A program made the position numbers and the translations under genes. From assembly GCF_012395255.1 (NCBI RefSeq), contig NZ_JAAZQD010000001.1, positions 62,001-126,000 on the forward strand: a DNA stretch of 64,000 nt, read 5' to 3'. This DNA comes from Oleiagrimonas citrea. GTDB taxonomy: Bacteria > Pseudomonadota > Gammaproteobacteria > Xanthomonadales > Rhodanobacteraceae. Positions 7,799-17,000 of this stretch are shown here, piece after piece; position 1 is the stretch's first letter, and each line of letters starts with the position of its first letter. The notes below the pieces were generated by a model that was given only the letters and a program-made list of their open reading frames with translations, was not told the origin of the DNA and searched no databases.

Positions 7799-10700
7799 AT
7801 GGCTGAAAACGAAGCCCGTCTCGCCGATCGAAAAGACACGGCGGTCTCGACGGATCGACTCTCGTATGCACAAGAACGTCTGTGGATCATCGACAAGTTG
7901 GTTGATGACAAGACTTTGTACAACGCATCGATGCGCTTCTCGCTCGAGGGGCCACTCGATGTATCGGTCTTCGAAGAAGCTTTTCGGGAAATTGTGCGCC
8001 GGCACGAAATACTGCGCACGGGCTTTTCCACTAATGACGGTAGTCTTCGTAAAGTCACAGGGCCCACATTCGAGTGGTCGTTCCACGACATGAGGTCGCA
8101 GCCGAATGCGGTCGAGAACATGCGATGCGAACAACGAGCGGTGGCTGCGCGTCCTTTCGATCTAGAGCGCCCGCCCCTGCTCCGAGCCGCTCTGTACCGC
8201 CTTGCCGAGAACCATCACGAATTCCTGCTGACTGTTCACCATATTATTTTCGATGGCGCCTCCATCGATATCCTGCTTCAGGAACTGGAACGGCTATACC
8301 CGGCATTCCTCGCAAACTGCCCGTCCCCTCTTCCGAGCCTGACTCGACAATTCGCGGACGTTGCGCAAGCTGAACGAATGCGTATATCGGCCGACCGCAA
8401 GGAGCAGATGGCCACATATTGGCGCACAGCGCTCGGACACGAACTCCCTGTTCTGACGCTGCCGGCAGATCGACCGCGCCCGCCTGTGCAGAGCTTCCGC
8501 GGCAATACGCTCGAGCGTTCCCTAGACGGCAAGCTTGTCGCTGCACTCGAGGCCACTTGCAAGCGCGAGCGCGTGACTCCTTTCATGGTGATGCTAACGG
8601 CCTATTCGATCTGGTTGTGCCGATACGCAAATCAACATGAAGTCGTCATCGGCAGCCCATTCGCACTACGCGGTGATCAGGACACTCAAGGTCTCATTGG
8701 GTTCTTCGTCAATACGCTTGCTTTTCGCATGGAAGTGGATGGTCGCGCCACGTTCAAGGAGTTGTTGCATCAGGCCCGGGCATTGTGTTTGCGTGCATAT
8801 CCACATGCTGAATTTCCATTCGGTGAGGTGGCCGGTGAACTTGATGCCGGCAAAGAGCTCTCTCATTCCCCGGTGTTTCAGGCCATGCTCGCGGTGCAGA
8901 ACGCACGACCGAAAGTGGCGCTGTCCCCATCGCTGCGGATGAGCTACTGCGGTGAGTTGGCCCTGGACAAAGCACGCTTCGATGTCTCGATGGTGCTCGA
9001 TTTTCTGCAGGATGAAACCGTTCTTTCGCTCGTATACAGCTGCGATCTTTTCGACCCGAAAACAGCCCAGCAAATGTTCGATCACTTCCTAGTGATGTTG
9101 GCTGGAGCACTCCAAGACCCGGATATCGCTGCGGATCGGTTGCCATTGATGAGCATGAGCGAGCGTCAAGAATGGCTCTCCTGGTCGATGCCACAGAATG
9201 CTCCGGATATTCCCGATGAATGCCTACATCGTCTGTTTGAGCAAACAGCTTTGGCGCAGCCAGATGCTGTCGCGCTGCGCCATCACCAGTGTTCTCTCAC
9301 CTACAGCGATCTGAATGAGCGTGCAAATCGACTTGCTGGATTCTTGCAGTCAGAGGGGGTGCTGGCGGGTGAGATCATCGGCCTCTGTCTGCCGCGAACA
9401 CCGGATTTCGTGGTATCCGTGCTCGCAGCATGGAAGGCGGGTGTTGCATATGTTCCGCTAGATCCGGAACAACCGGAAACACGGCACGGCTATATCGTCA
9501 ACGATGCCAACATTCGTCATGTACTGACCGAATCATCGCGTGCTGCTCATTTCGCTGACATCGGTGCATGTGTGCTGTGCCTGGATGAACCGGACACAAG
9601 AGAACGCATCGCCTCCGCAGCGACACTCTCGGCAACGGCGTTCGATCCTCATGCTTTGGCCTACGCCATCTACACCTCGGGCTCAACGGGCGAGCCCAAG
9701 GGAGTGCTGGTAGAGCATCGCGCGGTGAGCCGCCTTCTCGGTTCCCCCGAGGCCATGGGGTATGACCATGAAACCGTCATGTTGCAAAGCATTAATGTCG
9801 CTTTCGACGCCTCGGTACTGGAGACATGGGGGCCATTGTGCTGTGGCGGCCAGCTGGTACTTCACCCCAGCCAGGCGCTTGATCTATCCACCTTGGGCGA
9901 ACTCATCGTTGAGAAGGGCATCAACACGCTTTCGATGCCCGCTTCGCTGCTTGACCTCTGGAGCGAACAACTGCGGAGCAATACAGGCCTGAGGCGCATC
10001 GTGGTCGGTGGAGAAGCTCTCTCCGAAGCCACTGTCGAGCGTCTATATGCACTCGATGAGAAGGTCATCATCATCAACCATTATGGCCCGACCGAGAACG
10101 GCGTCCTGAGCAGCTATTATCCGATTCCCCGCTCTGTGCCCGCTCCCGTACCGATCGGACTCCCGGTTCCCGGAACTCAGCTTCTGGTACTGAATGATTC
10201 GGGCCAGCCCCAACCTCCTGGCGTCGTGGGCGAACTCTATGCCGCCGGCCAGGGGGTGGCTCGTGGCTATCTCGGACGTCCCGAGTTGACCGCCGAGAAA
10301 TTCCCTGCGGCCGATCCGGAGCTTGCGATCTCGGCACACTGGTACCGAACCGGTGACCTCGCATGCTGGAAAGTTTCCGCGTCCAGTGGAACCGCTCTTC
10401 TGCATTTCATGGGACGCCGTGACCAGCAGGTGAAAATACGTGGCTTCCGCATCGAGTTGGGAGAAATCGAAAGCCAGCTTCGTGCTTGCCCGAACGTTCA
10501 AGACGCTCGTGTGCTTGTGCAGAAGGCCTCCAATAGAGACAAGCAGATTGTCGCTTATGTCATGGCAACGGAGGATTCACGAGGGGCGTGGCGAGATCGC
10601 CTGCAGGAGAACCTTCCCGCCTACATGGTGCCGGCAGCTTTCGTCATCGTGTCGCAGTGGCCATTGACGCAGAACGGCAAGCTCGACCTGAAAGCATTGC

Positions 10701-13700
10701 CGGTTCCTGATCGAAACGCATACACCGCGAGACCCTTCGCGGAAGCGACTTCCACCACCGAATTCTCCGTTCTGGCTGTTTGGCGAGACCTGCTTAGGCT
10801 TGACCGCATCAGTATCGACGATAACTTTTTCGATATCGGTGGAAACTCACTACTTGCCACCCGCCTTCAAAACCGGCTACGCGCTGAACTAGGCGGAAAC
10901 CTATCACTGCGTGAGGTCTTCGAGGCTCCGACAGTGCGTCAGCTTGCGCAACGACTGAACGTCTCACCGACACATGATGACGATGCGGCAGCTCCCCCCG
11001 CACCGCATTCCGTTTTGCCGCCCATCGCGACATACGGGAAATGCGATCACGCGCCCCTGTCGCACGCGCAGCAGCGACTGTGGTTCATCCATCGTCTGGA
11101 CAGCCAGAGCGCGCAGTATCACATCCCGCATCGATTCAGCATTGATGGAAAGCTGGATATCGACGTGTTGCACGCGGCGCTATCCAGACTCGTCGCTCGC
11201 CATGCAATATTGCGCACGGTATTCGATGAGATGGACGGCGAAGCACGGCAGATCATTCTGGAACCGTCGAGATTTGAGCTGCCAGTGCACGATCTTCGCG
11301 AACTCGACACGGTTGAGCGCAAGAGTGAAGCGGAGCGCCGCCTTCATGCTGAGGCCCTGCGTCCATTCGATCTGACCCGCGACGTTCCCTTCCGCGTCCA
11401 GCTTTTGTGCCTGGATACCCACCGACACTGGCTAGTCATGACGTTGCACCATATCGCAGCGGACGCATGGTCGATGGGCATTCTGCAACGTGAGCTGGCG
11501 TCTCTGTACAAGTCATTCGCGCGAGGAACGCCGGCGTCGCTGCCCACGCTGGCATTGCAATACACCGACTATGCCCAATGGCAGCGTAAATGGTTGGACG
11601 AGAATGCGCTGGAGGCACAGCTCGCATTCTGGCGGGAGCGGCTGCATGACCTTCCCCTGTTGCACGCTTTGCCTCTGGATCGACCCCGCCCGCTCATCCA
11701 GACTTATGAAGGCGCCGTATATGAACAGGTTCTTCCTGTCGATCTGATTTCACGTCTGAGGCAGTTCGCTCAGACGCATGACGCCACTTTGTTCATGGTG
11801 CTGAACAGCGCGTTCGCCCTGCTTCTGTCTCGCTACAGCGGGGAGAGCGATATCGTCATGGGGACCCCCGTCGCCAATCGCAGAGATGAAGCCCTGGTTC
11901 CGTTGGTGGGTCTATTCATCAACACCTTGGTCTTCCGGAGCGATCTGTCTGGAAATCCCACATTTCTGCAGCTTCTCGAGCGCACACGGGCTTTTGCGTT
12001 GGATGCGTACGAGCATCAGGATCTACCGTTTGAGTTGCTCGTAGAACGATTGAATCCCGCGCGTAACGCTTCTTATACCCCACTATTCCAGGTTCTATTC
12101 GCGCTGCAGAACACCGATGCTGGAGAAATGATCCTGCCGGGCCTGGATGTGAATCCTATTCCGTTCAGAGAGCGCTTTGCCAAGTTCGACCTCGCGCTCA
12201 ATCTGCAGCCGAATGGCGAGAACATGCTGGCCGAGTGGGAATACAACGTCGACCTGTTTGATGCCGAAACCATAGATCAGATGGCCTCGTCGTATCGCGT
12301 ACTTCTCGAAGCCATCCTCGACACGCCGGACAGACATGTGCAACAGCTGCCGTTGCTCGACGCGGCGGGTCGCGATCGTGTACTAGCTCTAGGCAACGAA
12401 ACCGATCGACCCTATCCGACCGAAGATTGTCTGCATTCGCTGATCGAACGTCATGTCGAGCGGACTCCTGACGTAACGGCCGTCATTCATGGCGACACTA
12501 CGCTTAGCTACGCTCAACTCAATCGCGAGGCCAATCGTCTTGCACATTACCTGCGCGGTCTGGGAGTCGGCCCGGACACGCCCGTGGCCATTGCCATGGA
12601 ACGTGGCCCGGCTCTGGTCATTGGCCTGTTCGCCATCCTCAAGTCGGGTGGTGCCTATGTCCCGTTGGATGCCGAATATCCGGAAGTCCGTCTGGCAACC
12701 ATGCTGGCCGACAGTGATCCCGTAGCTGTGCTGGTCGATCGAGCCACGCGACGACAAATTGAGGCCGCGCTTTCCGAGAGCGCCCATTTGTCTCATACAC
12801 ATGTGGTCGACCTGGACTCGGATCACGATGCATGGTCGGGTGAAAACGAGACGAATCTTCCATTGCGGGATATCGGCCTAGTCTCGTCACACATCGCCTA
12901 CATCATCTATACCTCCGGATCTACAGGGAAGCCGAAGGGGGTGATGAACGAGCATCGCGCCATCGTCAATCGCCTCCTATGGTTGCAGGAGGCGCATGAA
13001 CTGAATGCGCAGGATAAGTTTCTACAAACAGCCGCCATCGGATTCGGCGCATCGGTGTTCGAAATATTCTGGCCTCTTCTTGCTGGCTCGCAGCTTGTGC
13101 TCAGCGAGGGACAGGGGCACAGAGACCCGGGTTATCTGTGCGACTTGATCGCACGTGAAGGCGTAACCACCCTATTTTTCGTCCCCTCGATGCTCCAGGC
13201 ATATCTGGATCACCCGAGTGCGCGGAATTGCACGTCTGTTCGTCATATTCTCTCCGGCGGCGAACCACTCCCAGGGGCGCTCGCACGCCGCTGTCGCGAA
13301 CAACTTCCCAATGCAGATCTCACGCATCTGTATGGTTCCAGTGAGACGGCCGTACTCTCCACGAGCTGGGACTGCACCAACAATGTGATACCGGACAGGG
13401 TGCCGATCGGCACCCCGGGCGCCAACACACGTATTTACATCCTCGATGAACTCGGGCGTCCGGTTCCTCGCGGTGTGCGTGGCGAGATTCATGTCGGTGG
13501 ATGTCAGGTTGCCAGGGGATATTGGCGTCGTCCCAACCTGGATGCAGAGCGCTTCGTTGAGGACCCTTTTCACCCGGAAACCGGTGCACGCATGTGCCGA
13601 ACGGGCGATCTCGGACGACAGCTTCCGGATGGAAGCATCGAGCATCTCGGACGCAACGATTTCCAGATAAAGATCCGCGGGCAACGCGTGGAACTCGGAG

Positions 13701-14281
13701 ATATCGAAGCACAGCTCCGGAAATTCAAAGGTGTCCGACAAGCGGTGGTGCTGGCACGGGGCAATGGAGATGATCTGCGCCTGGTGGCCTATCTCGTGCC
13801 CGAACAGTCTCCCGCATCGAGAGAGACGCTGCTCTCCTCGTTGCGGATGCACCTGACCTCCCAATTGCCTTCCCACATGCTTCCTTCTGCGTACGTGCTC
13901 TTGGACGAATTGCCGCAAAACGCCAACGGAAAGCTCGATCGAAGCGCCCTGCCGGCCCCCGGGGACGAGGAGGCCGAAAGCGTTGTGCAGGAAGCTGAGA
14001 ATGATTTGCAGCGGCAACTGGTCGAACTCTGGGAGGAACTGCTCAAACAGCCGCATATCGGCATTACCTGCGACTTCTTCGCGAAAGGGGGGCACTCGCT
14101 GCTGGCATTGCGCTTGGCCAACAGTTTGCGAGAGAGATTCGATTACGAGCTTGAGCTCAAAGCGTTCTTCGCTGCTCCGACCATCCAAGCGCTTGCCGAG
14201 GCGATCCATCGACACGAAAAGGCGAAGCTTGCCGCGCAGCGTTTCACCGAATCGGATCTTTCTGACGTCATCGAATTTTGA
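7799..14281 (+). CDS. NRPS, domains C-A-T-C-A-T (modules 2 and 3)
   Basis: A 2160-aa bimodular synthetase. Module 2: C domain with HHIIFDG (His147), A domain with YTSGSTGEPKGV (625), FDASVLE (Asp670) and HYGPTEN, T domain Ser near 1017. Module 3: C domain with HHIAADA, so the last Gly of HHxxxDG is Ala1223; A domain with intact YTSGSTGKPKGV (1704), CRTGDL, IKIRGQRVELGDIE and NGKLDR, but FGASVFE in place of FDxS (Gly1750 replaces the amino-binding Asp) and YGSSE (1845-1849) in place of YGPTE; T domain Ser near 2100. Pocket readings by eye: D-A-L-S-V-G-H-V-L and G-A-F-F-L-G-L-V-L. No epimerase or ketoreductase domain. The C-terminus (SDLSDVIEF) is acidic/hydrophobic, like tails that bind TubC docking domains. 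TTG at 7796 is an alternative start; AAGGAG precedes both. Confidence 0.95.
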   Translation: MAENEARLADRKDTAVSTDRLSYAQERLWIIDKLVDDKTLYNASMRFSLEGPLDVSVFEEAFREIVRRHEILRTGFSTNDGSLRKVTGPTFEWSFHDMRSQPNAVENMRCEQRAVAARPFDLERPPLLRAALYRLAENHHEFLLTVHHIIFDGASIDILLQELERLYPAFLANCPSPLPSLTRQFADVAQAERMRISADRKEQMATYWRTALGHELPVLTLPADRPRPPVQSFRGNTLERSLDGKLVAALEATCKRERVTPFMVMLTAYSIWLCRYANQHEVVIGSPFALRGDQDTQGLIGFFVNTLAFRMEVDGRATFKELLHQARALCLRAYPHAEFPFGEVAGELDAGKELSHSPVFQAMLAVQNARPKVALSPSLRMSYCGELALDKARFDVSMVLDFLQDETVLSLVYSCDLFDPKTAQQMFDHFLVMLAGALQDPDIAADRLPLMSMSERQEWLSWSMPQNAPDIPDECLHRLFEQTALAQPDAVALRHHQCSLTYSDLNERANRLAGFLQSEGVLAGEIIGLCLPRTPDFVVSVLAAWKAGVAYVPLDPEQPETRHGYIVNDANIRHVLTESSRAAHFADIGACVLCLDEPDTRERIASAATLSATAFDPHALAYAIYTSGSTGEPKGVLVEHRAVSRLLGSPEAMGYDHETVMLQSINVAFDASVLETWGPLCCGGQLVLHPSQALDLSTLGELIVEKGINTLSMPASLLDLWSEQLRSNTGLRRIVVGGEALSEATVERLYALDEKVIIINHYGPTENGVLSSYYPIPRSVPAPVPIGLPVPGTQLLVLNDSGQPQPPGVVGELYAAGQGVARGYLGRPELTAEKFPAADPELAISAHWYRTGDLACWKVSASSGTALLHFMGRRDQQVKIRGFRIELGEIESQLRACPNVQDARVLVQKASNRDKQIVAYVMATEDSRGAWRDRLQENLPAYMVPAAFVIVSQWPLTQNGKLDLKALPVPDRNAYTARPFAEATSTTEFSVLAVWRDLLRLDRISIDDNFFDIGGNSLLATRLQNRLRAELGGNLSLREVFEAPTVRQLAQRLNVSPTHDDDAAAPPAPHSVLPPIATYGKCDHAPLSHAQQRLWFIHRLDSQSAQYHIPHRFSIDGKLDIDVLHAALSRLVARHAILRTVFDEMDGEARQIILEPSRFELPVHDLRELDTVERKSEAERRLHAEALRPFDLTRDVPFRVQLLCLDTHRHWLVMTLHHIAADAWSMGILQRELASLYKSFARGTPASLPTLALQYTDYAQWQRKWLDENALEAQLAFWRERLHDLPLLHALPLDRPRPLIQTYEGAVYEQVLPVDLISRLRQFAQTHDATLFMVLNSAFALLLSRYSGESDIVMGTPVANRRDEALVPLVGLFINTLVFRSDLSGNPTFLQLLERTRAFALDAYEHQDLPFELLVERLNPARNASYTPLFQVLFALQNTDAGEMILPGLDVNPIPFRERFAKFDLALNLQPNGENMLAEWEYNVDLFDAETIDQMASSYRVLLEAILDTPDRHVQQLPLLDAAGRDRVLALGNETDRPYPTEDCLHSLIERHVERTPDVTAVIHGDTTLSYAQLNREANRLAHYLRGLGVGPDTPVAIAMERGPALVIGLFAILKSGGAYVPLDAEYPEVRLATMLADSDPVAVLVDRATRRQIEAALSESAHLSHTHVVDLDSDHDAWSGENETNLPLRDIGLVSSHIAYIIYTSGSTGKPKGVMNEHRAIVNRLLWLQEAHELNAQDKFLQTAAIGFGASVFEIFWPLLAGSQLVLSEGQGHRDPGYLCDLIAREGVTTLFFVPSMLQAYLDHPSARNCTSVRHILSGGEPLPGALARRCREQLPNADLTHLYGSSETAVLSTSWDCTNNVIPDRVPIGTPGANTRIYILDELGRPVPRGVRGEIHVGGCQVARGYWRRPNLDAERFVEDPFHPETGARMCRTGDLGRQLPDGSIEHLGRNDFQIKIRGQRVELGDIEAQLRKFKGVRQAVVLARGNGDDLRLVAYLVPEQSPASRETLLSSLRMHLTSQLPSHMLPSAYVLLDELPQNANGKLDRSALPAPGDEEAESVVQEAENDLQRQLVELWEELLKQPHIGITCDFFAKGGHSLLALRLANSLRERFDYELELKAFFAAPTIQALAEAIHRHEKAKLAAQRFTESDLSDVIEF

Positions 14282-14450
14282 ATTCGGACAGGTGCACGAA
14301 GGTCATGGGGCACAAATGCAACGGCACGATGCTCCTTTGAGACAACAGACAGTCTGTGTCAGAGGAAGAAAGGTGTCGCGCATGATTTCGAATAGGACAT
14401 GAGGTTTCTTCTGGATCAACCGTTACCAGCAAACATGAGGGGGAAATACG

Positions 14451-15524
14451 ATGGCTGGCTTGCGTGATGTTGAATACGTTGAACTGTGGGTCGAGGATGC
14501 TTTCTCGGTTGCCAATCTTTATCAGGAAGCGTTCGGTTTCAGGCGAGCGGCGGAAGCCGGACCTGAGACCGGGCTCGATGGTCATCATTCCGTCGTTCTG
14601 ACCCAGGGCGATGCGCACATGGTGGTAACTTCGGCGACGGGTTCAGAAGGCGCCGTCGCCGATTTTGTCGCGTTACATGGAGACGGTGTTCGCGACATCG
14701 CCTTTACCGTGGACGATGCACAGGCAATCCACGATCGTGCAGTGGCGCGTGGCGCTGCGTCAATCATGGAACCGTCGCGTCCGGCATCCAGCAGTGCGTC
14801 AGTGGTGCGCGCCACGATCAGCGGTTTCGACGACGTCGTTCATACATTGTTCCAATCGGATGCGGGTTTTCTGGATTCACTGCCGGACTGTTACCGCGCG
14901 GTGACGTCTTCCGGTGAGTCCGGACCGTTGATGTTCGATGCACTCGACCATGTCGCCATGTGCCTTCGTACGGGCACTCTCGACGAAGTCGCGGAATACT
15001 ACAAACGTGTACTTGATTTCGAGGATGGACACCGTGAAGTCGTGTACAGCGAGCGCAGCGGCATGAATGCTCGAGTCGTTCAATGTGGCCCGATCAAATT
15101 CCCTCTTCAGGAACCGCTTGCGACAAATCAGACGGGGCCGATCGCAGAATTCCTTGAGCTCTACCGTGGTGCGGGTGTCTATCACCTCGCTTTCCTTACC
15201 GACGACATCGTGCATACCTTGCGCGAACTTCAACAGAATCGGGTCGAAGTGATGCCTACTCCGGGCAAGTACTACGACATGTTGCCCGATCGAGTAGGAG
15301 CGATCGACGAAAACGTCGACGATCTGCGCGACCTGAGCGTGCTGGTGGACCGCGACCAATGGGGATACCTATTACAGGTTTTCACTCGCTCGATGCACGA
15401 GCGACAGACGCTTTTCTTCGAGGTCATTCAGAGGAAGAACGCACGGGGCTTCGGTAGTGGAAATATCCGGGCACTGTTCGACGCGGTGGAAAACGACCGC
15501 CTTGCGATGGCCGGATCCGATTGA
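14451..15524 (+). CDS. 4-hydroxymandelate synthase / HPPD-family dioxygenase
   Basis: A 357-aa Fe(II), 2-oxo-acid-dependent dioxygenase with two vicinal-oxygen-chelate halves. Metal ligands are His167 (LDHVAM), His245 (YHLAF) and Glu324 (LFFEVI), matching the family spacing. HPPD makes homogentisate; the paralogue HmaS makes 4-hydroxymandelate from the same substrate. At the C-terminal helix this protein has Ile339 (GSGNIRAL), as HmaS does, where HPPDs have Phe; swapping that Phe for Ile is reported to shift HPPD towards mandelate. MNARVVQ also resembles HmaS (MNSTVVQ). It lies between two synthetase genes, so precursor supply is more likely than tyrosine breakdown. Strong GAGGGGG ribosome-binding site. 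Confidence 0.82.
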   Translation: MAGLRDVEYVELWVEDAFSVANLYQEAFGFRRAAEAGPETGLDGHHSVVLTQGDAHMVVTSATGSEGAVADFVALHGDGVRDIAFTVDDAQAIHDRAVARGAASIMEPSRPASSSASVVRATISGFDDVVHTLFQSDAGFLDSLPDCYRAVTSSGESGPLMFDALDHVAMCLRTGTLDEVAEYYKRVLDFEDGHREVVYSERSGMNARVVQCGPIKFPLQEPLATNQTGPIAEFLELYRGAGVYHLAFLTDDIVHTLRELQQNRVEVMPTPGKYYDMLPDRVGAIDENVDDLRDLSVLVDRDQWGYLLQVFTRSMHERQTLFFEVIQRKNARGFGSGNIRALFDAVENDRLAMAGSD

Positions 15525-15826
15525 GCGCCTAGAGCACTTGCAGCGTCTACGCGAAAACATCGACCGCTTGATTCGTGCGCGAAGGTGTTGCGGATAGGCG
15601 CTTGATGTCCGAAGCCTGACCGTTCCCGATCCAACCGTTCGCCTCCTGATCCCGCCATGCCACATGGCGGGAGCCGGAACGTTTCGGCCGATGACCGGGC
15701 GCGACGCTAGGACGGGGTTATGTCGATGTTTCTCGCATAGCACAGACACCAAGGGGCGAGCCGGCGATTACTTGAAAAGCTGTATGCCGACGAAATCGCG
15801 ATCTTGCCCTTCAACAAGGACTTCTC
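15525..15826. other. Intergenic stretch with a perfect 10-bp hairpin
   Basis: No gene is seen. A perfect stem TCCCGCCATG (15650-15659), loop CCA, CATGGCGGGA (15663-15672) is present, without a following T-run, so it is not a classical terminator. It may act as an mRNA stabiliser, attenuator or protein-binding site inside the operon. The next gene has its own AAGGA ribosome-binding site. Confidence 0.5.
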
Positions 15827-16978
15827 ATGGGCTATGAACTTGTAGGCAGGAAGTTCGACGAGCAGATGCCGAAGATGTGGCCAATAGCGCCCGAGGCGCT
15901 CGTCGAAGCGAACCATCCCGCGCTGAATCAGATTAACGCTTGGGCAACGAGCTACCTTTGTTGCCCTCATGCTGAACTGGGACGCAGTGGACCGATGTGC
16001 CCGTTCGTTCCAGGTTCGCTTCAGAAGCAGCTTCTGTTCGGCGCGGTCCATGAACAGAGCGGGCTCGATATCGACGCGGTCAAAGCGATCATGTTGAGGG
16101 AAATGGAGCGATTTATCGCATTGCGACCGACTGCGGGAAACGAGGCGCAATTCAAGTCACTCCTGGTTCTCTTTCCCAATCTTTCAGAGAACCTGATCGA
16201 AAGAGCGCAGGCAGAACTCGCGCCGCACTTTGTGCCAAACGGCCTGATGGTGGGTGAGTTTCACGCAGGCCCACCCGACAAACGAGGCTTGTGGAACGAG
16301 GAGTTCCGCCCCTTGTACAGCCCGGTTCCATTGCTTGGTATCCGTCACATGGTGCCCACGGACATCCTGTTCCTGAAAGGCAACGCCGAATTGTTCGGTG
16401 AGTACGTGAAGATCTACGGCAACGCGGTACCGGAAAGATTTCGCGCGCAATTTGAAGAGGCCGCGCAGCAGTTCGGGCTGTCCAGTACGTCGGGAGCCGC
16501 ATGTAAACAGGCTGCTCCGAGGGTCATGGAGACGTTGGACGCAGTCTCCATGACGTATCGAGTTCATCGCCATGATGATTGTCCTCACCGTATCCGCAAG
16601 CCTCGAGACTTTGCACGCTGGCTCGACTACGACATTGAACGCATCACAAAGACCTTGTTTGTGAAGTGCCGCGATGGCGAGCACTTTTATCTGCTGGTCT
16701 GCAGCATCAATAAACGTGTCGATTTGCAGGACCTGGCAAGACGCTTGGACACCAAACGATTAGAACTCGCTTCGCTTTCGGAGCTGAAGCGGCATGTCGG
16801 CTATCCACCGACTTCGGTCACCCCGATAGCCGTGAACGACATTCCAGTGCTCATGGATGAATCATTGATGAATCTTCCGACTGTGCTGACCGGAAGCGGT
16901 GTTCCACGCATCGAAATCGAAATAGCGCCGACCGAACTGCGATCGCTGTGCAACGCGCAACTCTTCGCCATGACGTGA
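15827..16978 (+). CDS. DUF6875-like domain fused to YbaK-type tRNA-editing domain
   Basis: A 383-aa protein of two parts. Residues about 15-215 carry LCCPHAELGRSGPMCPFVP and related features that I associate with the uncharacterised DUF6875 family found in biosynthetic clusters. Residues about 235-380 resemble the YbaK/ProX/INS superfamily of aminoacyl-tRNA deacylases; Lys275 in ITKTLFV aligns with the essential YbaK lysine, and VGYPPTSVTPIAV, PVLMDESLM and GSGVPRIEIEIAP follow the family pattern. It lies between the dioxygenase and the last synthetase. Plausible roles are removing a wrongly charged cluster-made amino acid from tRNA (self-protection) or hydrolysing a carrier-bound thioester. 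Both are inference. AAGGA precedes the start. Confidence 0.75.
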   Translation: MGYELVGRKFDEQMPKMWPIAPEALVEANHPALNQINAWATSYLCCPHAELGRSGPMCPFVPGSLQKQLLFGAVHEQSGLDIDAVKAIMLREMERFIALRPTAGNEAQFKSLLVLFPNLSENLIERAQAELAPHFVPNGLMVGEFHAGPPDKRGLWNEEFRPLYSPVPLLGIRHMVPTDILFLKGNAELFGEYVKIYGNAVPERFRAQFEEAAQQFGLSSTSGAACKQAAPRVMETLDAVSMTYRVHRHDDCPHRIRKPRDFARWLDYDIERITKTLFVKCRDGEHFYLLVCSINKRVDLQDLARRLDTKRLELASLSELKRHVGYPPTSVTPIAVNDIPVLMDESLMNLPTVLTGSGVPRIEIEIAPTELRSLCNAQLFAMT

Positions 16979-17000
16979 ACCCACGGACACTTTCAGTCTC

